This document shows, piece by piece, positions 1-7,574 of a DNA stretch of 31,353 nt. This stretch comes from KBS-96 sp049585195 (GTDB lineage: Bacteria > Acidobacteriota > Terriglobia > Bryobacterales > Bryobacteraceae), in assembly GCA_049585195.1 (NCBI GenBank), contig JBAUZG010000452.1, forward strand, positions 1 through 31,353, written 5' to 3'. Numbering within the stretch: position 1 is the stretch's first letter; each line of letters begins with the position of its first letter. A program made the position numbers and the translations under genes. The notes beneath the pieces were generated by a model, which made no database searches, was not told where the DNA came from, and saw nothing but the letters and a program-made list of their open reading frames with translations.

Positions 1-170
1 CTGCAATCAGACAGTGCTTTCGAGCGGGCCTTCGTTCCTGCTTACCGCTGCGGGGCAGTCCTGGATTTCCACCAGATTCCCTGTTAGGCGCTTGCGCGCA
101 CCGCCAGCAGAATCAAGCCTAGCAGATTCGGATTTCGACTGGAGTCCATCGAGCCTGGAACCATTAGTGT
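1..170 (-). promoter_or_regulatory. Cobalamin (B12) riboswitch, 3' end cut by window edge
   Basis: Read on the minus strand, this leader carries the conserved core of the cobalamin riboswitch family. There is a GGTTCC element near 160, then AACAGGGAATCTGGTGG, AAATCCAG, ACTGCCCCGCAGCGGTAAGC (about 90 to 41) and a later GCACTG-like segment near 15. These match the invariant AGGGAA / GGTG-AA-TCC / GCCCCGCA-CGGTAA blocks of the aptamer. The last conserved block and the expression platform should lie left of position 1, so the controlled gene is outside the window on the minus strand. In this family the target is usually a TonB-dependent B12 receptor, a B12 biosynthesis or transport gene, or a B12-independent isoenzyme; which one cannot be seen here. 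The small ORFs crossing this stretch are therefore not genes. Confidence 0.9.
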
Positions 171-544
171 GAATGAACACGATAAGGAACACGACGAGGA
201 CAAGGAGCAGGAAGTGTAAAAGATCGGCTCATTGGGGGTGGGCTGAAGCCTTGATTAGTTTTCGAAGTTCGCCGGCTCGAATGCCGGAGCAGGCCATTCG
301 GGGTGCAGCGCCTCGTAAGTACTACTAGCCCGTTTTTTGGCAAAGTGACTAGTTTCGGAAGATCACAGATGATCGGGCGATTTAAGGGTGCGGGCGGGTC
401 CATCCCATTCGGCCAGGCGAACAAGCGCAGGTTGCGCATGTCATTTCTCCTGTCCTGCACGTTTATCGCACGAATCGGCTTAGTCCGGATCTCTGCAAAA
501 GCCGTTTGCCAGCATTCGCGGGCAAGCTCGGCCAATATATGCCT
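171..544. other. Non-coding stretch between riboswitch and HAF-repeat gene
   Basis: No convincing gene. A 123-codon minus-strand frame (164-535) has a proline- and arginine-rich translation with no recognisable domain. The stretch contains one copy of a 33-base direct repeat (493-525). It should also contain the promoter for the riboswitch transcript, but I could not find a well-spaced pair of hexamers. Confidence 0.5.
493..525 (-). repeat. Direct repeat, copy 1 (downstream of HAF gene)
   Basis: This 33-base copy matches 575-607 at 28 of 33 positions by hand alignment. On the minus strand it can be read as S-L-P-A-N-A-G-K-R-L-L-Q, echoing N-L-P-A-S-A-R-Q-R-L-L-Q at the C-terminus of the HAF protein. 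It looks like a small degenerate duplication of the 3' end of that gene. Confidence 0.6.
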
Positions 545-1819
545 TTAGTGACAGGGGACGCCGTCGCGAAGGTGCTGCAAAAGCCGTTGTCTGGCACTCG
601 CGGGCAAATTGGATGGCGGGCGCGTAGGTGAGTCATCTGCAACCGACCTGCCGATGCTCTCGTTGACAGGGGTTGCCAGAAAGGCGTGGACTTGGCCCTT
701 ATCCGGACCGCTCCGTACGATGGCCATGCCTCCGATTTGTCCGCGCTCGTTGATCTTGGCGGCGAAGGTCGCGTATAGGTTGGAACTGTCAGGAAACAGC
801 GTGTTGAGGTCGGTCATCACGCCATCCTGCCAGATGAAGGCATGGAACCAGTCGAAGTTGGAGTCCCAGTTGGCTCCCACTACCTGGCCCTTGTTGTTGT
901 TGCCGAAGGCTATGCCCCCAATATCTCCCGGCAGAAGGCCGAGGACTGTGAGTGTGTCATCCTGCCAAAGCGCGCCAGTTTGGGTTTTGCCGTCAGCACT
1001 GCCGGCTGTTCCAACAATTTGGCCCTGGTTGTTGATGCCCCAGGCCTGGCTGCCCTTTTTGAGGTCAGGAAGTGGGGAGGCAGTGCCGTTTTCCCACGAT
1101 ATAGCATGATTCGCTCCGGTGCAGGTTCCCGAGTAGCCTACGGCCTGGCCATGGTCGTTGATCCAAAATGCGAGCCCGTCAGGATCGCCATCCACCGTCG
1201 GAAGAGCTTGGGCCTTGCCGTGTTCCCACAACACCGGCAGTTCGATCCGATTATTCGTGGTGCCAGACGGGCATGAGGAGTCCACCTCGCCGTTTTCTGC
1301 CATTCCCACGATTTGTCCATGGTTGTTGATCCCGCTCGCCTGCCCGTTGTTTCCGCCGAGCGTCGGGAGAGCGATCATGTGGGAGAATTGCCAAAGAAAC
1401 GGGAGACACGTAAGGTGGGTGCCGAATCTGCAAACGTCTTCGCCGTTCGGGTCTGGGACAGCGGTTTCGGAATAACCGACTACCTGCCCGAGGTCGTTGA
1501 TCTGGCCCCAGTTCATCCAACTGTTCGGTCCTCCCAGCGTGCCGACGTCGACTTTGAATCCGTTGAAGTCAACCACATCGCGTCCGTTGAGAGGGTACGC
1601 GGGCACGAAATCAGCCTGACCCGGTGCAAAGTTCCCATCCATGATATAAGTCCAGCCTTGATCATTGATGGCCATGACCATCGAAAAAGTGTGATTAGGC
1701 TCAGTGCCCAAATCGACAACCTTGTAGCTCTTTTGAGCAAATGCATTGCCGCAACAACCCAGAACAAGCGTCGTGGCGCACGGTATCCATAAATTCTGCA
1801 ACTGCCTAAGCGTGTTCAT
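545..1819 (-). CDS. Exported HAF-repeat (DUF3466-like) protein
   Basis: A 424-residue secreted protein of the HAF-repeat type, with no known enzymatic role. Residues 1-28 form a signal peptide (MNTLRQ, hydrophobic core, then AFA-Q). The mature part repeats a short module about six times, for example INDLGQVVGYSE, INNHGQIVGMAE, INDHGQAVGYSG and INNQGQIVGTAG, each followed by a W-x-x-G/D segment. This spacing suggests a beta-propeller-like fold. The start at 1819 is preferred over an in-frame ATG at 1840 because GAGGAG sits six bases upstream of it. The gene has its own promoter (1911-1939) and a hairpin in its leader. The C-terminal tail resembles the repeat at 493-525. The family call is firm; the role (surface or exported structural protein) is inference. 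Confidence 0.85.
   Translation of the reverse strand: MNTLRQLQNLWIPCATTLVLGCCGNAFAQKSYKVVDLGTEPNHTFSMVMAINDQGWTYIMDGNFAPGQADFVPAYPLNGRDVVDFNGFKVDVGTLGGPNSWMNWGQINDLGQVVGYSETAVPDPNGEDVCRFGTHLTCLPFLWQFSHMIALPTLGGNNGQASGINNHGQIVGMAENGEVDSSCPSGTTNNRIELPVLWEHGKAQALPTVDGDPDGLAFWINDHGQAVGYSGTCTGANHAISWENGTASPLPDLKKGSQAWGINNQGQIVGTAGSADGKTQTGALWQDDTLTVLGLLPGDIGGIAFGNNNKGQVVGANWDSNFDWFHAFIWQDGVMTDLNTLFPDSSNLYATFAAKINERGQIGGMAIVRSGPDKGQVHAFLATPVNESIGRSVADDSPTRPPSNLPASARQRLLQHLRDGVPCH
575..607 (-). repeat. Direct repeat, copy 2 (inside 3' end of HAF gene)
   Basis: Partner of the copy at 493-525, lying inside the last codons of the HAF-repeat gene. The two copies start 82 bases apart, in the same orientation. 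Confidence 0.6.
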
Positions 1820-1854
1820 ATTTTCTCCTCGTGAGATCACCTTCTTGCGTCACC

Positions 1855-1874
1855 GCAAATAGGTTGCTATTTGC
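1855..1874 (-). promoter_or_regulatory. Perfect 8-bp hairpin in leader of HAF gene
   Basis: GCAAATAG-GTTG-CTATTTGC: eight paired bases and a four-base loop, about 35 bases upstream of the start codon and downstream of the promoter. Next to it, 1880-1902 holds an AGTTG...CAACT dyad around TTGCAA. It could be an operator or an RNA structure affecting translation. Only the symmetry is observed. Confidence 0.5.
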
Positions 1875-1910
1875 TACTAGTTGCAATTTGCAAGTACAAC
1901 TTACGAACAA

Positions 1911-1939
1911 AGAATACAGGGATCTGTGTCCGGCGTCAA
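1911..1939 (-). promoter_or_regulatory. Sigma70-type promoter for HAF gene
   Basis: On the minus strand TTGACG (-35, 1939-1934) and TATTCT (-10, 1916-1911) are separated by exactly 17 bases. Transcription would begin near 1904, giving a leader of roughly 85 bases that contains the hairpin at 1855-1874. Confidence 0.7.
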
Positions 1940-2213
1940 GCTAATGTTTTGATCGGGAAATTTGATTGTGGCTGATCAGATCTGTTTGGAACGGAATGCC
2001 TGATGGCAGACGCGGTTAAACGCCAAGGCAAAGACAAACTACGGCACGAAACCGCTAAGCATCGCGGACAAAAAGGCTTGCTCGCAGTGGCTACTATGGT
2101 AAGGCATATTTTCTTGAATGATGGCTTTTCGGAATGGTAGGGCTGAATTTGGCGTGGCTGCTCCGAACCTGGCCTGAGGACGTTGTTGTGGGGAGCGCGC
2201 GGTGACGCTATCG
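1940..2213. other. Intergenic stretch, nothing recognised
   Basis: Lies between the promoter of the HAF gene and the stop codon of the HxlR gene. Two overlapping minus-strand frames of 105 and 131 codons have no recognisable domain and overlap each other. I see no clear terminator or RNA gene. Confidence 0.5.
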
Positions 2214-2717
2214 TTACGTCCTGCGTCCGCGATTGGCCTCGAGGACTGCCAGGCGCTTGGCGAATACAGATGCCCTCGGGCGAGGCGCACCGAGATGGTC
2301 GGCACGCAATTCGGCCATAAACGCATTCCACATGCGCTCGCCTCCTTCCTCAACAAGCTGCCCTCGGAGTGTCTTTCCGGTGGATGGGTCCTTCGAAGCA
2401 GGAGTATGCTTCCGTGCCCAGGTAATCATGTGAGCCATCAACGGCACGAGTTCTATCGAAGCTTCGGTGAGGCTGTAAATGGCCTTTTGTTTATGCGTGG
2501 GATCTTTCCTTCGGGTCAACAGTCCGACACGCACTAAGCCGTTGAGCCTGTCCGCCAGAATGTTGGAAGCAATGCCCTCTTCGGAAAGCCTTAGCAAATC
2601 ATTGTAGTGCCGGCGATCCCCGAACATAACATCCCGGATTACAATCAGGCTCCAGCGGTCGCCCAACAGTTCCACCGTGAGGTTGATCGGACAATCGGAG
2701 CGTCTTTTCTCTCGCAA
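2214..2717 (-). CDS. HxlR-family winged-helix transcriptional regulator
   Basis: A 167-residue protein with the HxlR signature. The N-terminus reads RRSDCPINLTVELLGDRWSL, carrying the conserved Cys that can sense redox or electrophiles in some members. A winged helix covers about residues 20-100 (FGDRRHYNDLL, GIASNILADRL, LTRRKDP, YSLTEASIELVPL). The start is TTG at 2717 with no strong ribosome binding site, but the family N-terminus begins right there. A perfect 16-base palindrome lies 22-37 bases upstream, as expected for an autoregulated dimeric regulator. The target genes are not evident: the neighbours on both sides are unrelated, so it may act mainly on itself or on distant genes. Confidence 0.9.
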   Translation of the reverse strand: MREKRRSDCPINLTVELLGDRWSLIVIRDVMFGDRRHYNDLLRLSEEGIASNILADRLNGLVRVGLLTRRKDPTHKQKAIYSLTEASIELVPLMAHMITWARKHTPASKDPSTGKTLRGQLVEEGGERMWNAFMAELRADHLGAPRPRASVFAKRLAVLEANRGRRT

Positions 2718-2738
2718 GCCGTCTTAACTACGCTATCT

Positions 2739-2754
2739 CTCTCAAAAATGAGAG
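2739..2754. promoter_or_regulatory. Palindrome upstream of HxlR gene (possible operator)
   Basis: CTCTCA-AAAA-TGAGAG, a perfect six-base inverted repeat centred about 30 bases upstream of the HxlR start codon. It is a reasonable autoregulatory site for a dimeric winged-helix protein. No binding data are available from the sequence. Confidence 0.4.
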
Positions 2755-3012
2755 CTTTACCGATCCTATGTTACCAGCGTCTCGGTGATCGCGCTAAATC
2801 CGGCTTCTCGGAGAGTGGTCACGCCCGATTTTCGAACGTTGATCCTCTGTCACGCCATTCGACGGTAATTAGGTTTGGGTTATCGCCCATGAGGCCTCTG
2901 GCATGCTATACCCCGTTCCCGGCGGCATTTCGCCTGACCGCCGATTCCGAGCCGGAAGCGTAAGCGACCTAGGATTGAGCACGACCTTCGACAGAGCACC
3001 GAACGTCTCCCT
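2755..3012. other. Intergenic stretch between selB and HxlR gene
   Basis: No gene recognised. A CGGCGG...CCGCCG dyad (2920-2943, 12-base loop) lies about 70 bases beyond the selB stop. It has no following T-run on the minus strand, so it is at best a weak terminator candidate. I looked for a selenocysteine tRNA here and did not find one. Confidence 0.4.
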
Positions 3013-4887
3013 CTAAAGCACAACCCGCGCGTCGCCCTCGCGGCGGGTCACGCGTTCCCGGTCGAGAAATTCGAGCAGAGGGATCGCGTATTTGCGCGAG
3101 ACGTTGGTCCACGCCTTAAATTCCGGCACGGTGAATCGTTTCCCTTTGCGGAGGGCGATGGATCGTTTCAGATGCTCGACAACATCGGCGTGAAGAATCA
3201 AATCGGACGCAACCTTTACCAGCCGTTTCTCCTTAAGCAGCGCGTCCAATTGAATTCTGGCGCGCTTTGGCTCGATGCCGGCGGCGGCCAGGGCATCGTC
3301 CACGCTCGGCGGTTGAAATCCCGATTTTTGAAAGAGCTGCTCGAGTGTCGCTCTCGCGGCGGTCTCCTCCGGGCTCAGCTTCGCTACATGCCCCATGAGC
3401 GATACCGTGTCGCCCGCAATTACAATTTGAGAGCTGCCCCGCAGAATTAAATCGCTGAGCGTTGGCTCGATACCGGACATCAGTGAGCTTCTCACCTGGT
3501 GCATTGCCGCGCCTTTTGAAGCGGGGTTCAATTGATGAAAATTTTGGAGCCAGGCGATAACCTGCTGGCGCTTTTGTTCCAGCCACTTCAAGCCGACAAC
3601 TCTCTGCTCTGTCTCACAAATGGTCAGCGTCCCATCCGCTTTGGCAAGTTCCTTAATCCGTTCGGGTGTCCAACCCGTGGTACGGACCAGATTTGAAATC
3701 TTTCGGCCCTGGGTACTCTCTTCAACGAGCGTGCGAATCCGAATTCCATCCGAACCCGTTAATAAGGCGCGCAGGCGAACGCTTGTCTTCTCACGATTGA
3801 TGCGAATAGGCGGAAATGGGTCCAGAACGGCTCCGCCGCCTACTGTCGCGTCCGCGTTCCTCAACACGAAACGATCCTGAGGGAGAATTAAGAGCGGCTC
3901 TTGGCTTGCGATTCGCGTGATTGACTGCGATTGGTTCGGCGCTTCGATTAATCGAACATCCGCTGTAGTTTCGAGGGAGCCAACATATAAACGCAGGGAC
4001 TGGCGCGCACGGGTCGCACATTTTGGATCGAGCCATTGAATCGCAGCGTCAAAGATCTTGGTCGATTCGAATGTGTCGGGAACCGTCAGAACTGCGCCCC
4101 TATGAATCTGGTGAGCTTCAATGCCAGCCAGGTTAATGGCCGTCCGTTGTCCGGGCCACGCCTCCTCTACCGGCTGGCGATGAACCTGGATGCCGCGTAT
4201 CCGATAGTGCTCGCGAAGAGGATGGATCTCGACGGTATCGCCAACACGCAGACAGCCGCCTTGAAGCGTTCCGGTAACAACCGTGCCGAATCCTTGCATT
4301 TTGAAGCTGCGATCGATTGGCAAGCGCGCAAACGACGGTTCGCGCCGCGGTTCCAACCCCTCGACTAATGAAGTTATTTCTCCAATGAGACGGGGTAACC
4401 CCGATCCTTCCCGTGCGCTCACGGGAATGCAGGGAGCCCGGTCGAGGAAACTATTGCGGCAGAAATCTCTTGCTTCGGATTCGAGTTGTTCGATGCGCTC
4501 CTGTCTTACCAGATCTGCTTTCGTAAGAACAATAATGCCGCTCGAGATATTTAACAAGCGGCATATTTCAAAATGCTCCCGAGTTTGAGGTTTGATGCCT
4601 TCATCGGCCGCAATGACCAAAAGAACCGCGTCAAGACCACCTACTCCGGCCAGCATGTTCTTGATGAACCGCTCGTGTCCCGGCACGTCTACAATGGCAA
4701 TGCGGCGGTCGTTCGGAAGCACCAGATCGGCGAAGCCCAATTCAATGGAGAGCCCTCGCTTCTTTTCTTCCGCTAATCGGTCGGTGTCGATGCCAGTGAG
4801 TGACCGGACGAGGGTGGTTTTTCCGTGATCGATATGACCGGCTGTTCCGAAGACAATTCCACCCCTGCCGTCAAGACCGTTTGACAT
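3013..4887 (-). CDS. selB: Selenocysteine-specific translation elongation factor SelB
   Basis: A 624-residue GTPase that delivers Sec-tRNA to UGA codons marked by a SECIS hairpin. G-motifs are at the N-terminus: GTAGHIDHGKT (14-24), DVPGHERF (67-74) and LTKAD (121-125), followed by EF-Tu-like barrels (SFKMQGFGTVVTGTLQGG) and a C-terminal half of winged helices that bind SECIS RNA. The length matches the usual 600-640. The start at 4887 is chosen because homologues begin a few residues before the GTAGHIDHGKT motif; the longer frame to 5034 would add 49 residues of unlikely sequence. Its ATG overlaps, on the opposite strand, the ATG of the VWFA gene. No selA, selD or selC is visible in the window, but SelB implies that selenoproteins exist in this genome. 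Confidence 0.95.
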   Translation of the reverse strand: MSNGLDGRGGIVFGTAGHIDHGKTTLVRSLTGIDTDRLAEEKKRGLSIELGFADLVLPNDRRIAIVDVPGHERFIKNMLAGVGGLDAVLLVIAADEGIKPQTREHFEICRLLNISSGIIVLTKADLVRQERIEQLESEARDFCRNSFLDRAPCIPVSAREGSGLPRLIGEITSLVEGLEPRREPSFARLPIDRSFKMQGFGTVVTGTLQGGCLRVGDTVEIHPLREHYRIRGIQVHRQPVEEAWPGQRTAINLAGIEAHQIHRGAVLTVPDTFESTKIFDAAIQWLDPKCATRARQSLRLYVGSLETTADVRLIEAPNQSQSITRIASQEPLLILPQDRFVLRNADATVGGGAVLDPFPPIRINREKTSVRLRALLTGSDGIRIRTLVEESTQGRKISNLVRTTGWTPERIKELAKADGTLTICETEQRVVGLKWLEQKRQQVIAWLQNFHQLNPASKGAAMHQVRSSLMSGIEPTLSDLILRGSSQIVIAGDTVSLMGHVAKLSPEETAARATLEQLFQKSGFQPPSVDDALAAAGIEPKRARIQLDALLKEKRLVKVASDLILHADVVEHLKRSIALRKGKRFTVPEFKAWTNVSRKYAIPLLEFLDRERVTRREGDARVVL

Positions 4888-6007
4888 GCAACCGCTGCTG
4901 CTCTTTATCGTCTCACCAGCGATTCTCTGCCTTCCGGTGAATGCAGAGGGCGCGGTCAAGCCCGCTCTACAGGCATTCGTCACACGTTGCCCGGTGGCTG
5001 GGGTGAGTTGGGCGTTCCGCGAGTTCAACAGCACGGCTTGGTCACGTCAAACCGAGCAAACTGATGACCAAAGTGGGGCGGCTTCAGAAAGAACCGCTAA
5101 ACCAGCCAAGCAGTCTACATTTCGTATCGGCACTTCGGACGTACAGGCCAGCGCCGACGTCGCCGAATCGGGTAGGCCAATCACCGTCCTTACAACGAAC
5201 GATCTCGAACTTCGCGACGAAGGGAAGCCACAAGCGATTCTATACTTTGCGCATGATTCTGAGCCGCTCGATATTGTGCTGCTGCTCGACGTCAGCGGAA
5301 GCGTCCGAAGATACCTGGCGGATATGATGTCAATCAGTCGGGTGGCGCTTTCGCGCCTATTGCCCCAGGATCGGGTCGCCGTGATGATATTCAGCCGCGA
5401 CGCCCGGATTGAACAATCGTTCACCAGGAGCAGGGATAAGATAGCGGCCGCTATCGAAAAGGCGAGTACCGATGAACCGCCAGGTTCAGGGACGAAGATC
5501 AATGCCGCGATTCGCAGCGCAGCTCGGTACTTGGGCTCCCAGAATTCCGGTGACCTGCGCCGGCGCGCCATCCTGATTGTTACGGACAACAGCGGCATGT
5601 CTTACGACGTTCACCAGGAACAAGCGCTCCGTTCGCTATATGACGCAAACATCACGCTCGATGCTCTCGTGGTGGGCCGCCACCCTCATCCTCCCGAACC
5701 CCGCCCAGGCTCGGTCATCAATCCAAGTTTCGCCTTTGACGACGTTTTTCCGCTTGCCGATCAGACTGGGGGCGAAGCCATTCCAACAACCAAACCCAAA
5801 GCCAGTTTGGGCAGAATGTTGAGCCGGATACGCGATCGGTACGCACTCGTGTACCACGTGCCAGCTTCAGCTTCGCCTGGGACCTTTCGCCGAATCCGCA
5901 TTGAACTGAGTCCCGAAGCGAAGAAGAGGTTTCCTCGCGCGGTAGTTTCTGCCCGCGCTGGCTATTATGTGTATGGCTCGACAGCACTGGAGGGCATCCG
6001 GCCTTAG
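4886..6007 (+). CDS. Exported VWFA-related domain protein (acidobacterial type)
   Basis: A 373-residue protein. Residues 1-21 look like a signal peptide (hydrophobic, ending VNA-E), although no positive charge precedes the core. A short beta module follows (FRIGTSDVQASADV ... DLELRDEGKPQAI, about 79-118), of the sort found in acidobacterial VWFA-related proteins. Then comes a von Willebrand A domain with the MIDAS motif DVSGS (135-139), a later threonine (GSGTKINAAI) and ILIVTDNSG. The intact MIDAS suggests divalent-metal-dependent ligand binding outside the cytoplasm. The ligand is unknown. The gene ends 12 bases before the carboxyltransferase gene, so both are probably co-transcribed. The exact start is uncertain because its promoter would have to lie inside selB. 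Confidence 0.8.
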   Translation: MQPLLLFIVSPAILCLPVNAEGAVKPALQAFVTRCPVAGVSWAFREFNSTAWSRQTEQTDDQSGAASERTAKPAKQSTFRIGTSDVQASADVAESGRPITVLTTNDLELRDEGKPQAILYFAHDSEPLDIVLLLDVSGSVRRYLADMMSISRVALSRLLPQDRVAVMIFSRDARIEQSFTRSRDKIAAAIEKASTDEPPGSGTKINAAIRSAARYLGSQNSGDLRRRAILIVTDNSGMSYDVHQEQALRSLYDANITLDALVVGRHPHPPEPRPGSVINPSFAFDDVFPLADQTGGEAIPTTKPKASLGRMLSRIRDRYALVYHVPASASPGTFRRIRIELSPEAKKRFPRAVVSARAGYYVYGSTALEGIRP

Positions 6008-6019
6008 AGCGAAACAAGC

Positions 6020-7567
6020 ATGGGCAGAAGTCGACTGGACGATGTGAGGGAACGTCACGCGCGCGCCGAAGAAGGCGGCGGAGCCGAGCGCAAAGAGCGC
6101 CAGCATCGAGAGGGAAAGCTCTCAGCTCGGGAACGGATCGATCTTCTCCTCGACGGCGGTACTTTCGAAGAGCTGGATAAGCTCGTGCGCCACCGCTGCC
6201 GGAATTTCGGCATGGAGGAACAGATTATCGATGGGGATGGCTTCGTCACCGGCCATGGATTGATTCACGGCCGCCAGGTTTTTGTATTCGCGCAGGATTT
6301 CACCGTCTTTGGCGGCTCCTTGTCCGAAGCAAACGCACAAAAGATCGTAAAAGTAATGGATCTGGCGCTCAAGGTAGGAGCGCCGATCATCGGTCTCAAC
6401 GATTCAGGAGGAGCCCGGATTCAGGAGGGCGTGGTCTCGTTGGCCGGATACGCCGATATCTTTCTTCGCAACACTCTAGCCAGCGGCGTCATTCCCCAGA
6501 TCTCGGCCATTATGGGTCCGTGTGCAGGAGGCGCGGTCTATTCGCCAGCCCTCACCGACTTTGTGTTCATGGTCGATCAGACGAGTCACATGTTTGTGAC
6601 AGGACCCGACGTCATAAAAACTGTGACTCACGAAGATGTAGACAAGGAAACATTAGGCGGCGCCCTGACACACAATTCAAAGAGCGGAGTGGCGCATTTC
6701 CTCGCTCCCGACGATGCCGATTGTTTGCGCAGCATCCGCGAGCTGATGCGCTTTCTTCCGCAGAACAACTTGGATGGAGTGCCGAGATCGGCCACGAGCG
6801 ATCCCGAGGATCGCGAGGATACAGAGCTCGATACATTAGTGCCCGAAGAATCGAACAAGCCCTATGACATGATCGACCTGATCCGGCATGTTGTGGATGA
6901 CGGATATTTCTTCGAAGTGGCGGAGCATTTCGCCCGCAACATTGTGATTGGTTTCGCGCGGATGGCGGGGATGGCGGTCGGGGTTGTTGCCAATCAGCCC
7001 GCCCATCTGGCAGGCTGCCTTGACATTGCGTCATCCACTAAAGCAGCTCGTTTCGTTCGGTTTTGCGATGCCTTTCAGATACCCATTCTCACGTTTGAGG
7101 ATGTCCCTGGTTTCTTACCCGGAACCGATCAGGAGTTTGGCGGGATCATTCGACATGGAGCCAAGCTTCTGTATGCGTACGCAGAGGCTACAGTGCCAAA
7201 AATTACCGTGATCACGCGGAAGGCCTATGGGGGAGCTTACTGCGTCATGGGGTCGAAGCACCTTCGCACCGATATAAATTTCGCGTATCCTACGGCAGAA
7301 ATCGCGGTCATGGGGCCAGAGGGCGCGGTCAACGTCCTTTACCGTCGCGAGCTGGCTGGAGCCTCGGACGCGGATGACCTTCGCCGCGCCAGGATTGACG
7401 AGTACCGGACTCGTTTCGCAAACCCGTTCGATGCGGCCGAACGAGGTTACATCGACGATGTGATCGAGCCCAGGGAGACACGCCCTCGCGTAATTCGCGC
7501 GCTTCGCCTATTGGCGAATAAAGTGGACACAATGCCCAAGAAGAAGCACGCTAACATGCCTTTGTAG
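6020..7567 (+). CDS. Acyl-CoA (propionyl-/methylmalonyl-CoA) carboxylase carboxyltransferase subunit
   Basis: A 515-residue biotin-dependent carboxyltransferase (beta subunit) that moves CO2 from carboxybiotin to an acyl-CoA, most likely propionyl-CoA, giving methylmalonyl-CoA. Both crotonase-like halves are complete. The N-terminal half has GGARIQEGV and the acyl-CoA oxyanion region GPCAGGAVYSPALTDF; the C-terminal half has FLPGTDQEFGGIIRHGAK and RKAYGGAYCVMGSKH, which bind carboxybiotin. Length and motif order match PccB/MmdA proteins. No biotin carboxylase or biotin carrier subunit is adjacent, so these must be encoded elsewhere. The methylmalonyl-CoA mutase that usually follows in the pathway needs B12, but no direct link to the riboswitch at 1-170 can be shown. 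The stop lies seven bases from the convergent LuxR gene's stop. Confidence 0.93.
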   Translation: MGRSRLDDVRERHARAEEGGGAERKERQHREGKLSARERIDLLLDGGTFEELDKLVRHRCRNFGMEEQIIDGDGFVTGHGLIHGRQVFVFAQDFTVFGGSLSEANAQKIVKVMDLALKVGAPIIGLNDSGGARIQEGVVSLAGYADIFLRNTLASGVIPQISAIMGPCAGGAVYSPALTDFVFMVDQTSHMFVTGPDVIKTVTHEDVDKETLGGALTHNSKSGVAHFLAPDDADCLRSIRELMRFLPQNNLDGVPRSATSDPEDREDTELDTLVPEESNKPYDMIDLIRHVVDDGYFFEVAEHFARNIVIGFARMAGMAVGVVANQPAHLAGCLDIASSTKAARFVRFCDAFQIPILTFEDVPGFLPGTDQEFGGIIRHGAKLLYAYAEATVPKITVITRKAYGGAYCVMGSKHLRTDINFAYPTAEIAVMGPEGAVNVLYRRELAGASDADDLRRARIDEYRTRFANPFDAAERGYIDDVIEPRETRPRVIRALRLLANKVDTMPKKKHANMPL

Positions 7568-7574
7568 GGCCAGG

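Noticed and set aside
7..192. 61-codon minus-strand open frame
   Set aside because: It lies across the conserved cobalamin riboswitch core.
264..295. tRNA T-arm-like hairpin (CCGGC-TCGAAT-GCCGG)
   Set aside because: The loop has six bases, not seven, and no acceptor, D or anticodon arms can be fitted around it.
164..535. 123-codon minus-strand open frame
   Set aside because: Composition is unlike a protein, it has no domain, and it runs into the riboswitch 5' end and the direct repeat.
609..1792. Several plus-strand frames of 105-166 codons
   Set aside because: They are antisense shadows of the HAF-repeat gene, whose repeats make long open frames on the other strand.
2920..2943. Terminator for selB
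   Set aside because: The CGGCGG/CCGCCG dyad has a 12-base loop, no T-run and lies 70 bases past the stop.
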